The notes: a model not told the origin generated them from the sequence alone. A stretch of DNA of 19,398 bases from Bacteroidales bacterium (GCA_031287245.1 JAITTD010000148.1:1-19398), one strand, 5' to 3'. Counted from the first letter of the stretch, positions 1 through 8,349 are shown. Numbers and translations: made by a program.

Positions 1-650
1 TCTACAATGTTACTTTGTTCATTAAATTGCTGAACAAATTGTATTTGTCTAAGTGTTTCGCAATGCTTATGATAGTCTAAGCCACGAATGTTAGTATCAG
101 CCGAATTACTTTGCATATCACTAAAAGATAACCAATTGGAAGAAATATCAATTCCTAACTGCGAATCGTGATTCATCGGATATATGTTCAAATCAATAAT
201 TTGAGAAAAGAAAATGGTTTGATAATTTTTCCTATCACTTTTCACTGGGTCTTTTTCAAAATTAACAAAAGAAATATCCACATCAAGATACATCTCGAAT
301 TCATACTTTTCTGTATCTGATTTATAGCCCAAGAAACTATCATAGTAAAGACTATCATTTTCTTGGAACAAAATAAAAAATTCAAGATAATCTCTTCTTT
401 TGTTTTGGGCGATTTGCCTTAAAGCCTCAATTACACTTGATTTTCCGCTTGCATTTTTGCCGACAATAGCAGAAATGTTCAGCAAAGGAGCATAAAGATC
501 TTTTATATAATTTTCATTTTTCTTTCGAGAAAGAGATGCTTTTTGCTCTGATTTGCGAAACTCAAAGTCATAAATATATTCAGACCCCAAATTAAAACTT
601 AAATTCTTCAAATTTCTGAAATCGTTTATCCAAATATATGCTATTTCCAT
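1..650 (-). CDS. AAA/SMC-like ATPase, N-terminal part (cut by the window edge)
   Basis: I read this open frame directly: it starts at ATG 650-648 and runs without a stop to position 1, giving 216 codons. The protein opens with MEIAYIWINDFRNLKNLSF, the usual first strand of RecF/SMC/OLD-type ATPases, where a short beta-strand is followed by 'F+NL'. A Walker A motif, GKNASGKSS, lies at residues 64-72. The spacer between the first strand and Walker A is longer than in RecF and the body is rich in Lys, Asp and Tyr, as in many defence-associated or uncharacterised AAA ATPases. Walker B, the signature motif and any C-terminal effector domain (TOPRIM, HNH) lie outside the window, so the exact family is open. 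A TACCTTTG promoter-like motif lies about 135 bases upstream. The AT-rich base use differs from the housekeeping genes further along, which fits an accessory gene. Role inferred, not shown: possible anti-phage or DNA-processing ATPase. Confidence 0.8.
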   Translation of the reverse strand, partial: MEIAYIWINDFRNLKNLSFNLGSEYIYDFEFRKSEQKASLSRKKNENYIKDLYAPLLNISAIVGKNASGKSSVIEALRQIAQNKRRDYLEFFILFQENDSLYYDSFLGYKSDTEKYEFEMYLDVDISFVNFEKDPVKSDRKNYQTIFFSQIIDLNIYPMNHDSQLGIDISSNWLSFSDMQSNSADTNIRGLDYHKHCETLRQIQFVQQFNEQSNIV

Positions 651-1274
651 ATGTATTTAGTGTTATTATCAAATTTTCTAACAGCACAGCCTCATTCATC
701 CATTTGTCCGTTTTTTCATTCTCCAATCGTTATGGTGCAAACGAGCACCAGCTACTTCGTATTCTAAATGATTGATTACAGATGCAAAGGTAGAAAACTT
801 TTTTATTATCCGGAAATTATTTTTATCTTTGCGGACACAATACATATTGCAATGGAAACAGTTCAAGCAACAGGAGTGGAATATGATAACGGGCAACCCA
901 AAGCATTCAGGAGGTCTTTGATGATGAATTGGTAAACAAAAAACGCGCGAAATGGAACAAAACCTATCCGTGGAAGTTTGATTATTTGTAATTTCGTTTT
1001 CGCTATGCCTTCCGGTGAGGCAAAAAATGATATTCAATAAATTTCCAGATATTTCTCATGTTCTTTTTGAGCCCGACACTCCGATAAATATCAGAAAGGA
1101 ATACTTGATGCCATTCATAAATTGTCTTTGCATGTGGCAGTTTTGCTCTCAGCCAAAGACCTGAGGCTCGTATCATCCACTACAAAAAAATGAGCATATC
1201 AATGACTCGCCGTACAAACACTGCATTGCCGAAGATGTTGTAAATGACTTTGAAGCGCTTGTCCGTTCCGCCCT
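651..1274. other. gene-poor stretch with divergent promoter motifs and coding relics
   Basis: No intact gene of convincing quality lies in these 624 bases. They hold the presumed leader of the ATPase gene (minus strand), divergent Bacteroidota-type promoter motifs at 785-792 (minus) and 824-831 (plus), a small palindrome TGGTGC/GCACCA at 733-750, and from 852 to 1278 short plus-strand protein-like segments in shifting frames. A minus-strand frame at 696-1037 has Cys/His-rich, low-quality composition and no family resemblance, so I do not treat it as a gene. Confidence 0.6.
785..831. promoter_or_regulatory. divergent promoter motifs between the ATPase gene and the relic
   Basis: On the minus strand, 792-785 reads TACCTTTG, a match to the Bacteroidota -7 element TAnnTTTG, and would serve the ATPase gene. 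On the plus strand, 824-831 reads TATCTTTG, another perfect match, 21 bases before the ATG at 852. Neither has a clear TTTG -33 element at the ideal distance; the minus motif has TTTC at roughly the right spacing. The short distance between the plus motif and the ATG at 852 suggests that the relic was once an expressed gene. Confidence 0.5.
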
Positions 1275-1278
1275 TTAA
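852..1278 (+). pseudogene. frameshifted relic of one or two unknown genes
   Basis: Protein-like pieces appear in changing plus-strand frames. A frame starting at ATG 852 runs 27 codons to TAA 933 (it begins METVQATGVEYDNGQPKAF). A piece containing DELVNKKRAKWNKTYPWKF follows in another frame and ends at TAA 989. From ATG 1027 a third piece (MIFNKFPDISHVLFEPDTP) starts in one frame. It continues one frame over from 1107 with LDAIHKLSLHVAVLLSAKD, then returns to the first frame after 1165 with NDSPYKHCIAEDVVNDFEAL and ends at TAA 1276. Two offsetting frame changes within 250 bases, each joining good-looking peptide, suggest indel decay of real coding sequence. I do not recognise the family. The end overlaps the stop of the convergent DUF5723 gene by a few bases. 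Sequencing errors are an alternative explanation. Confidence 0.35.
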
Positions 1279-2756
1279 TTCCAACTACTGCGCCCTTTGT
1301 CCAGCATCGGTCTGTTTTGATAACCGTGTTGCCCGAACAGTATGTTAAATCCTGTTCGGATGACAACTTCCTTCTGACGTTCGGGAATAAAGGGTATTTC
1401 GTTGCCCATTTCATTACCATTGTCTATCCTGATGGTTGAGTAGCGTATTGGAATGTAATCGCTTACCAGATAAAACTGGAATGGTCCGGCATTGAGGCAA
1501 AATCCTGCGCCCAGATAGGTGTTGCCTTTGATTTGCTGATTGACGCCGATGGTGAATGCCACGAAACTATACGGTTGCAGGTTCATCGACAAGTTGAAAC
1601 TCTGGCGGTAGCCTTTTTTCCAAAAGGTGCTGCGTGATAACAAACCTACCGATATGGCTTCGGTAATGCGGTAAGTGCCGCCGACATAGAGTACAGGTGC
1701 CAGTGTGGTATTAAACTTTTTGTGATGCGTGCGGTAATCAATCGCGTTTTTTAACGAATCGCCAAGCGCTTCTATAGCATCGGTATCATCATCGGTAACA
1801 TCGTGGTTGATACCGTTGAAAACATAGTTGCCGTTGAAAGTCAAACCGTTCAGGTCCTGTCCCCAATGGATAAAGCCGAGATTGTTCAGGGCAGCAGATA
1901 CTTCCCACCGTTCGTTAATTTTGTAGTTCGCACCTAAATCAATGGCAATACCCGGATTTTTCAAACTGAGATATTTTTTGACATAATCTCCGGCATCCAA
2001 ATTTTGCTTTTTAATCTCAGGGAAGTCCTCATCAGAATTGTTTTTACTGGAATATTCCGACAAAGGTTCTATGGGTATGGAGGAATAGACATCTCCTTCC
2101 ACGTCAACATTCCATTCTTTCACGCTGGTGTTGAGCGTAAATTTTTTAATATCGGTGGTAAAGGCTACCTGTCCCAATATGGGTTTCAAATTAACGCCGA
2201 TGGTCAGTTTATCGTTGATAACGCGGCTGTAACCGATAAGTATCTGCAAATACGACATTCCTTTCATCCGCATGGGTGAAAAATCGTAAGTTGCGCCATC
2301 AGGAAATCCTTCGTTGACGATATTGAAAAAATCGGTGGGCAACGCCGTCTGTGCCACCACATGTTCGGACAATTCGAAAGTAAAATATCCTTTTCCTTTT
2401 GCGGTGCGGAATCCGAATCCCCAAAAATCTACTTCGGCGCTGGCATTAAGCATGGTCGATTTCTTCCCGACTGCCTTGCGGAATTTGTCGAAATCAAACC
2501 CTTTCTCAATGGGAGAGTACCACTGGTTGCCGTTTTTTTGCAAAATATCTTTTACGGCAAAGTCGCTGTTCAGGTTGAAACGGATAGCGGGTCCCATCAA
2601 AAAAGCGTTAGCACGAGGTTGAAGGGCAGGATTCACGCGGTTGGACTGTGGAATGGTTTCCATATAATAGAACAACATCGGGTCTTGCGCCTGCGTGTTT
2701 ACTGCGATACCCAGCAATACCGGAAAAAATAAATAAGATATGCTTTTCAATTTCAT
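1275..2756 (-). CDS. DUF5723-type outer-membrane beta-barrel protein
   Basis: The N-terminus is a clear type I signal peptide ending in VNTQA before QDP, cleaved near residue 23. After it comes the family's typical opening, with LFYYMETIPQSNRVNPALQ close to the mature N-terminus: a 'met few friends, many samples' style segment seen in DUF5723 and related PorP/FadL-like barrels. The rest is alternating aromatic/polar strands with repeated 'GV..K' and 'LGA.Y' turns, as in an outer-membrane barrel. An in-frame TTG at 2768 would overlap the upstream stop, but the ATG at 2756 gives a perfect signal peptide and lies 8 bases after that stop, so I chose ATG (493 residues). It is the last gene of a three-gene envelope cassette. 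The function of DUF5723 is not established; transport or surface-assembly roles are inference from its neighbours. Confidence 0.8.
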   Translation of the reverse strand: MKLKSISYLFFPVLLGIAVNTQAQDPMLFYYMETIPQSNRVNPALQPRANAFLMGPAIRFNLNSDFAVKDILQKNGNQWYSPIEKGFDFDKFRKAVGKKSTMLNASAEVDFWGFGFRTAKGKGYFTFELSEHVVAQTALPTDFFNIVNEGFPDGATYDFSPMRMKGMSYLQILIGYSRVINDKLTIGVNLKPILGQVAFTTDIKKFTLNTSVKEWNVDVEGDVYSSIPIEPLSEYSSKNNSDEDFPEIKKQNLDAGDYVKKYLSLKNPGIAIDLGANYKINERWEVSAALNNLGFIHWGQDLNGLTFNGNYVFNGINHDVTDDDTDAIEALGDSLKNAIDYRTHHKKFNTTLAPVLYVGGTYRITEAISVGLLSRSTFWKKGYRQSFNLSMNLQPYSFVAFTIGVNQQIKGNTYLGAGFCLNAGPFQFYLVSDYIPIRYSTIRIDNGNEMGNEIPFIPERQKEVVIRTGFNILFGQHGYQNRPMLDKGRSSWN

Positions 2757-2764
2757 GATATTTT

Positions 2765-4417
2765 TCAAAATAAGGATGATGGAATATTTGCTTTAAGACT
2801 CAACGATACATTGATGTCAAGCGCGGCGTCATTATGTATCTTCACATAATCCGCTCCCTGATTGTAGGTGGCGGATTTGGTAATTAGAATGATTTTCTTG
2901 GCGCTTTTGCGTCTCAGTTGATCTATTTGTGCCTGATCCACCTTCACTTCCAAATGGGTGAGAACAGGTGTCGCTTTCCCTGTTGTTCCTCCGGCGGACT
3001 CGATCTTTTGTTCGGGAATAAGCGTGACTATATCATCTTCGTTTTCGTCAATCGCGATTCCTTTTAATGCGATTTCAAAGGGTAAACCATTGTTGATGTC
3101 AAGGTGGAGCACTAAATTTTCGATACTTTTACTTAAATTTTCGTCGTCGTCAATCATATCGTTGAAATCAAAATCAACGGTGTCCTGCCTTTCGTAAAGC
3201 CCGGTTTTGAAATGAAGCGGAACGAGTATTTCAAGGTTCACATCCACTAAATTTAATTGGTCGTTTTTAACAAGGAAATTAGGCTTAGCAGTGGCGCCAT
3301 TCGGGTTCCCTGTGCCAACCACTTTAAAAACCAGTTTATTGGGAAATTTCCCATTGCTAAACTCAAGGTCTGCTTTCACTTCTTTATGGGTTGTGACAGG
3401 CGTTACCCGACCGTTTTCATACGTGGCAGGCTCTACTTGCTCCAGTTTGAATTCAGGCGTTACGGTAAGCGGTTTTTCCCCTAAATCCAGATTATCTTTG
3501 AACATTTTGATGGAAGATACTTCAACCATCATCGGTAAGCCTGTGCTATTGACAATATCTGCCTTGATGATAATGTCCTTTAACCCAATATCCTGTTTCA
3601 AATCAAGTGCTTCAAAAAAGTCGAAGGTAACCTCTTCGCTTTCAGGCGATGCTTCTATTTTCCCAAAATAGCCGAACATACTGTTCAAATCTTCGCTGGC
3701 AATGTCAAGATGTACATTCAATCCTACTGATCCGGACGGCAGTGTTGATCCGGTGGTCACGGTAATTTTATAGAGGATGGGTAGTCCCTGACTGGTGGTC
3801 TTGATTTTTCCATTGGTCAACAAAGTTGAAATACGGTTATTGCTACCCGAAGTCAAAGATTGCTTCACCGTAAATGCAACTCCGTTGATTGTTAATCCGG
3901 GAATTGTAATTTCTATTTCGCCTGTCAGCGGGGAAGGCAAGGTAATGTCAAACTCAAGTAGCCCGTTATGGAATGTTATGCTGTCTATTTTAGTGCCATC
4001 ATCCCCTTCGTTGGTGGTCAGTTTAATCGTTTCCGATCCTTCTTTTGTCCAAGACAGTCCGCCCGGGATAACAATAGATGTAAAAGGATTATCGCCTGTG
4101 GTGATGAGGGGGTAATCAAACCTTTTCCGCAATTCGTCCACCCCTATATCATTTGTCCATTCCACGTTTTGGGTATGCGTGAACGAAACATAGATTAATC
4201 CGGTTTCATCAGACGACAAACTGTCAAGATCCATCCATTTTTTTATACTTTTGTAAACAGGAACGTGCACGTTGGCGATGGGCGCTGCAAAATTGACGGA
4301 ACGCAACTCTTTGCCGTCAAAATTCCTGTCATACACGATGTCGTTATCCTTGCACGAAACGGCGGCTACACAAACGATGGCAACGATGGCAAACTGTTTT
4401 AATATGCTTGATTTCAT
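2765..4417 (-). CDS. predicted outer-membrane lipoprotein with an internal duplication
   Basis: This 550-residue protein starts with a type II signal peptide: two positive charges aside, a hydrophobic run to residue 20 and the lipobox AVSC with Cys22 as the lipidation site. Next come Lys, Asp and Asn, compatible with outer-membrane or surface lipoproteins. The C-terminal half contains two related copies of about 140 residues, roughly 262-402 and 412-546. Each has a 'V.FDF' segment, a 'GLP' motif (residues 293-295 and 444-446), then TPVTTHKEVKAD (339-350) or TPVLTHLEVKVD (483-494), and a beta-rich 'FKVVGTGN'/'LITKSATYN' strand. Composition suggests beta-sandwich folds. I recognise no named family. 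It lies 13 bases after the OmpA-family gene and 8 bases before the DUF5723 ATG, so all three are very likely co-transcribed and may form one envelope complex. Confidence 0.75.
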   Translation of the reverse strand: MKSSILKQFAIVAIVCVAAVSCKDNDIVYDRNFDGKELRSVNFAAPIANVHVPVYKSIKKWMDLDSLSSDETGLIYVSFTHTQNVEWTNDIGVDELRKRFDYPLITTGDNPFTSIVIPGGLSWTKEGSETIKLTTNEGDDGTKIDSITFHNGLLEFDITLPSPLTGEIEITIPGLTINGVAFTVKQSLTSGSNNRISTLLTNGKIKTTSQGLPILYKITVTTGSTLPSGSVGLNVHLDIASEDLNSMFGYFGKIEASPESEEVTFDFFEALDLKQDIGLKDIIIKADIVNSTGLPMMVEVSSIKMFKDNLDLGEKPLTVTPEFKLEQVEPATYENGRVTPVTTHKEVKADLEFSNGKFPNKLVFKVVGTGNPNGATAKPNFLVKNDQLNLVDVNLEILVPLHFKTGLYERQDTVDFDFNDMIDDDENLSKSIENLVLHLDINNGLPFEIALKGIAIDENEDDIVTLIPEQKIESAGGTTGKATPVLTHLEVKVDQAQIDQLRRKSAKKIILITKSATYNQGADYVKIHNDAALDINVSLSLKANIPSSLF

Positions 4418-4430
4418 TATGCTGATTTTA

Positions 4431-6893
4431 TTAATTCAAAATTTCAAGTTCTACACGACGGTTGGCTGCACGTCCCGCTTCGGTACTGTTTGACTCGATG
4501 GGACGGTCGAAGCCGTAACCTTCAAACTCAATTCTGTCGCCTGAGATGCCCTGCGAAGAAAGATAATTCTTTACGGAAAGCGCTCTGTTCTTGGACAGTT
4601 TCTTGTTCAAAGCCGCCGAGCCTGTATTATCCGTATGTCCGGAAATTTCAATCCTTACTTTGGGATTCTCCTTGAGCAGATTGACTACTTTGTTCAGTTC
4701 GGTAAACGATTCGGGCATCAGGATGGAACTGCCTGTTTTGAACAGGATATTTTGAATCACCACCTTGGCGCCGCTCTCCAATTTCTTCAATTCAAAATTA
4801 CGGAGAAGCAAAGTGCTGTCTGCGGTGAACTGGAGTACGCTGTTCACAAAGAAATAGCCTTCGGAGGTCACTTCCAGCAGGAACGGACCTTCATCCACCA
4901 CAGAAAGTTCGTATTTCCCGTCTTCACCCGATTCAACCGTTTGCGTGACTTGCTGTCCGGGCTTGTTCACCTTGATGGATGCTTTCAGCGGATTGTGCGT
5001 TTGTTCTTCAGTAATAACGCCTGTCAGCACATAAGCGCTGGTGCTTTTTTGCATGGTGATATTTTTACTGCTTTCCGACTCCCTGATATTTTTCAGTTGC
5101 AGGCTTTCCGTATGGTCGAAATAGTCAGTCGCCGTAGCGGTAAGGGCAACATTGATTTTGTCTTCCAATGTAATGGTATAGAAGCCGGATTGTTCGTTGG
5201 AAACAGTCCGATACAAAACGGAGTCTGTATCTTCTTTTTTCAACAGAACTTCAGCGTACACCGGTTTGCCTGTTTTCAAGTTGGTGACATAACCGCTAAG
5301 AGTGAAAGGGTGCAACAACTTTTCGAGCACATAATTTCTCTCTATTTTGGAATGACGCTTATTCGGCGCCTCAATTTCTTTTGTCGCGACTTTGTAACCG
5401 GGCGCTTCTATCTGAACGGTAAACTCACAGCCACCGCCGGTTTCCATCTTGATGCTGTAACGTTGTTTTTGAATATCGTTTTCGGCAAAACCTACAATTG
5501 TTTCGTCTTCTTTTGAATGTAACCTGACCGTAGCCGGAATTTGTACGCCTGTCTCCAAATCAGTCACATCGCCGAACAATTCAAACGGAATCCGCAAATC
5601 TTTTTTAATGACATACAAGTCTAATCCGCCGAATCCGCCGGGGCGTTTGGAGGAAAACAAGATAATGGTACTGTCGGGCGTGACGCGATAGAACAAATCG
5701 TCATCGTGTCCATTGATCGGATAGCCTAAATTGACCGGCTCGCCCCAAACGCCGTTTTCATCCTTTCTTGATTTATAAATATCGAATCCGCCCATTCCGG
5801 GGTATCCGTTGGACGAAAAGTAGAGCGTGTTGCCATCGGGCGAAACATATACGCTTTCTTCGGAAAGCGGAGTATTGATGCTTTTCAGGTTTATGGGGCG
5901 TTTGTACTTGTTTTTGCTCTTCTTTGGAGCATACCATATATCTCTGCCTCCTTTACCGCCCAAGCGGTCGGAGATGAAATAAGCATCGCCGCTGTCATCA
6001 AAGGAAATGCTTCCTTCTTTACTGGATTTTTTGCTTATTTTTGAACTTAGTCTGCGGTCTCTTTTCGTTTCGCCGGTTTCCTTAAATTCTACGCGATAGA
6101 GATCGCCAAAGCGTGTTTTCCCTTTGTAATATTGCAAATTGCTATCATTCTGGTTAACGCCTGCCACGCTCAGATGTCTGCTAACAGATGTAACCGTTGC
6201 CGGTATGGCTTCACTTGCGTGTCCGTCGGAAAAATTTACCGAGTACCAGATACGTTCCTGATGTTCCGACCGGTCGGCAAGGTCTTGGGCATCATCTTTA
6301 GGTCTGCGGGACGTGAAAAACAAGCCTTTGGAAGGCTCCTGCACAGCCACAGCGCTGTAATCATCGTAATAACTGTTGACACCCGGACCCAAGTTGGAAA
6401 CGAAAACAGGAACGGAATCGCGGATGGCTTTTTCCGAAAAATCGCAAATATCAATAAAGCGATTGATTTTGGCTGTTTCTTTTTTCCGTTTACGCGAAGT
6501 GAGCGATTGAAGATATTGATTGAAGGCATCTTTGGCATCCGCATATTTGTGGTTATAGACCAGTGCAATACCCTTTTGGCAATAGTAATCAACAACTGCC
6601 TCCGGATCGGTCTGGTTGAAATACGTCAAAGCGTTTTGAGGATTGACGCCGTACAGATTGCTGACACCTATTTTATAATTGAGCGGCGAATAATCGCTTT
6701 TCAAACGGTACAACTTCATGTATTGCTCCATAGCGGCATCATAAAGTCCCTTTTTATAATACTTTTCAGCTTTTTTCAGGTCTTTTTTGTTATCTTTTGA
6801 TAACGAAAATTCCTGTTTATTAATTTTAGGGTTTTCCTGCGCATACAGCGGAAGACCCAGAAAGAGCATACAAATGAAGATATTTTTTATCAT
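4431..6893 (-). CDS. PorE/PG1058-like TPR-PD40-CRD-OmpA protein (probable T9SS-associated)
   Basis: The 820-residue protein begins with a signal peptide ending LPLYAQ. Domains in order: TPR-like helices at about 35-135; PD40/WD40-like propeller blades around 186-220, 294-325, 344-376 and 396-430 (for example VSPDGNTLYFSSNGYPGMGG); three carboxypeptidase-regulatory-like beta domains at about 437-525, 529-615 and 620-705; and an OmpA C-terminal peptidoglycan-binding domain at 713-820 with SGHTDNTGSAALNKKLSKNR and GDRIEFEGYG. The binding Asp (D755) and Arg (R770) are present. This domain order is known from PG1058 (PorE) of Porphyromonas gingivalis, a T9SS component that links the complex to peptidoglycan. 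Bacteroidota carry several paralogues, and this one has three CRDs, so orthology is not proven. It is the first gene of the cassette, and a sigma-54-like motif sits 33-60 bases upstream of its ATG. Confidence 0.88.
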   Translation of the reverse strand: MIKNIFICMLFLGLPLYAQENPKINKQEFSLSKDNKKDLKKAEKYYKKGLYDAAMEQYMKLYRLKSDYSPLNYKIGVSNLYGVNPQNALTYFNQTDPEAVVDYYCQKGIALVYNHKYADAKDAFNQYLQSLTSRKRKKETAKINRFIDICDFSEKAIRDSVPVFVSNLGPGVNSYYDDYSAVAVQEPSKGLFFTSRRPKDDAQDLADRSEHQERIWYSVNFSDGHASEAIPATVTSVSRHLSVAGVNQNDSNLQYYKGKTRFGDLYRVEFKETGETKRDRRLSSKISKKSSKEGSISFDDSGDAYFISDRLGGKGGRDIWYAPKKSKNKYKRPINLKSINTPLSEESVYVSPDGNTLYFSSNGYPGMGGFDIYKSRKDENGVWGEPVNLGYPINGHDDDLFYRVTPDSTIILFSSKRPGGFGGLDLYVIKKDLRIPFELFGDVTDLETGVQIPATVRLHSKEDETIVGFAENDIQKQRYSIKMETGGGCEFTVQIEAPGYKVATKEIEAPNKRHSKIERNYVLEKLLHPFTLSGYVTNLKTGKPVYAEVLLKKEDTDSVLYRTVSNEQSGFYTITLEDKINVALTATATDYFDHTESLQLKNIRESESSKNITMQKSTSAYVLTGVITEEQTHNPLKASIKVNKPGQQVTQTVESGEDGKYELSVVDEGPFLLEVTSEGYFFVNSVLQFTADSTLLLRNFELKKLESGAKVVIQNILFKTGSSILMPESFTELNKVVNLLKENPKVRIEISGHTDNTGSAALNKKLSKNRALSVKNYLSSQGISGDRIEFEGYGFDRPIESNSTEAGRAANRRVELEILN

Positions 6894-6936
6894 ATACAGA
6901 TAAGATTAAAAAATTGACAACGATGAGGAAAGACAC

Positions 6937-6952
6937 TGCAAAAATTGTGCCA
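6937..6952 (-). promoter_or_regulatory. sigma-54-type (-24/-12) promoter motif before the OmpA-family cassette
   Basis: Read on the minus strand, 6952-6937 is TGGCACAATTTTTGCA. It matches the RpoN consensus TGGCAC-N5-TTGCA at every fixed -24 and -12 position, with exact spacing. The predicted start would be near 6926, leaving an untranslated leader of about 33 bases before ATG 6893. No perfect Bacteroidota TAnnTTTG motif was seen in the 125-base gap, which makes the sigma-54 reading more attractive. A chance match remains possible, and no activator gene is visible in the window. Confidence 0.55.
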
Positions 6953-7018
6953 AAGACCTTTCTTGCTTTTGTATATTTCGTTCAAAAATTTATACATTTG
7001 CATCATTTTATACATTTA

Positions 7019-8317
7019 TTAAATATATTTTCCTTTCCACAATTGTTCCATCCGTGTTTTGATGTCTTTTTCGCGAGCATTGTCCGCCGGATGGTAAAAT
7101 GTAGTGCCTTTGATGCTGTCGGGCAAAAACTCCATATCGACAAAATTGCCGGCAAAATCGTGAGCGTATTTGTAGTTTTTGCTGTATCCGAGGTCTTTCA
7201 TCAGTTGAGTGGGGGCATTGCGGATGTGCAGCGGCACAGGCAGGTTGCCGGTTTCGCGCACAAAAGCCAGCGCGCTGTCAATTGCCATATATCCTGAATT
7301 GCTTTTGGGCGATGTGGCAAGGTAAATGGCGGTTTCCGACAGGGGAATACGTCCTTCGGGCATCCCGATGGCGTGAACGGCGTTGTAGCAACTGGTAGCC
7401 ATCAGGAATGCATTGGGATTTGCCAGTCCTATATCTTCCGCAGCCAGGATGACCAAGCGGCGGGCGATAAACAGCGGGTCTTCGCCGCCTTCAATCATGC
7501 GGGCGAGGTAATATACTGCCGCATTGGGGTCGCTGCCTCGCACCGATTTGATGAACGCCGAAATGACGTCGTAGTGCATCTCTCCGTTTTTGTCGTACAT
7601 GGCGAGGTTCTGCTGCACACGTTCCAGCACTTTGTCATCGGTAATCACAATGTCTTCCGCCGGTTTGCCGTCTTTGTCGAGGTCGGCGACAATGACCAAT
7701 TCGAGCGCGTTGAGCAGTTTTCGTGCATCTCCGCCCGACACGCGCAATAATGCCGACGTTTCCTCTATCTTCACCGGCAGCGTTTTCAGCAAACTGTCCT
7801 TTTTCAGCGCCAAATCAATGAGTGCCAGCAGGTCGTCCTTTTCCAGCGATTTGAGCGTATAAACCTGACAGCGCGACAATAGTGGCGAAATGACCTCAAA
7901 CGACGGATTTTCGGTGGTGGCGCCAATGAGGGTAACAACGCCCTTTTCCACCGCTGCTAACAGGGAATCCTGCTGCGACTTGCTGAAACGATGTATCTCG
8001 TCAATGAATAGAATCGGGCAAGGCTGGTCGAAAAACTTTTGTTTCTTGGCGCTTTCAATGGTTTCGCGCACTTCTTTTACGCCCGAATTGACGGCGCTGA
8101 GAATATAAAACGTTCTGTTCAGTTTGTTGGCGATGATTTGCGCCAGTGTAGTCTTGCCAACGCCGGGCGGTCCCCACAGGATAAACGACGACGCATTGCC
8201 TGAATCAATCATACGGTGCAATACTGCCCCTTCGCCCACCAAATGCTGTTGCCCCACATATCCATCGAGGCTGGTAGGGCGCATTCTGTCCGCTAAAGGT
8301 TGGCTGCTGAGGTACAT
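7019..8317 (-). CDS. rarA: replication-associated recombination protein A (RarA/MgsA AAA+ ATPase)
   Basis: This is a 432-residue AAA+ ATPase of the RarA/MgsA/WRNIP1 family, which works at stalled replication forks and is related to clamp-loader subunits. Visible motifs: RPTSLDGYVGQQHLVG near the N-terminus, Walker A GPPGVGKTT at 49-57, Walker B ILFIDEIHRF at 102-111, sensor 1 GATTENPSF at 132-140, and the arginine-finger region LLSRC near 149. The C-terminal part carries the family's tetramerisation region, including AVYYLARMIEGGEDPLFIAR and the lysine-rich 'DLGYSKNYKYAHD' segment. Length is normal for the family. The ATG at 8317 is preceded by a good promoter at 8350-8380, so it can be expressed independently of the operon upstream. 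The gene ends 125 bases before the OmpA-family gene. Confidence 0.95.
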   Translation of the reverse strand: MYLSSQPLADRMRPTSLDGYVGQQHLVGEGAVLHRMIDSGNASSFILWGPPGVGKTTLAQIIANKLNRTFYILSAVNSGVKEVRETIESAKKQKFFDQPCPILFIDEIHRFSKSQQDSLLAAVEKGVVTLIGATTENPSFEVISPLLSRCQVYTLKSLEKDDLLALIDLALKKDSLLKTLPVKIEETSALLRVSGGDARKLLNALELVIVADLDKDGKPAEDIVITDDKVLERVQQNLAMYDKNGEMHYDVISAFIKSVRGSDPNAAVYYLARMIEGGEDPLFIARRLVILAAEDIGLANPNAFLMATSCYNAVHAIGMPEGRIPLSETAIYLATSPKSNSGYMAIDSALAFVRETGNLPVPLHIRNAPTQLMKDLGYSKNYKYAHDFAGNFVDMEFLPDSIKGTTFYHPADNAREKDIKTRMEQLWKGKYI

Positions 8318-8349
8318 TTATTTTTTATATTTGTATGATGCTTATCCTG

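Noticed and set aside
696..1037. 113-residue minus-strand frame
   Set aside because: Cys/His/Asn-rich, no motif, and it spans the divergent promoter motifs; I regard it as chance.
2757..2768. TTG start for the DUF5723 gene
   Set aside because: It adds four residues before a perfect signal peptide beginning at ATG 2756, and TTG is a rarer start.
4635..5516. 293-residue plus-strand frame within the OmpA-family gene
   Set aside because: It is antisense to well-defined domains (CRDs and the linker to OmpA), its composition is rich in Phe, Cys and His, and no motif was seen.
6132..6800. 222-residue plus-strand frame
   Set aside because: Shadow of the TPR/PD40 coding region; composition dominated by Ile, Arg and Phe, without recognisable motifs.
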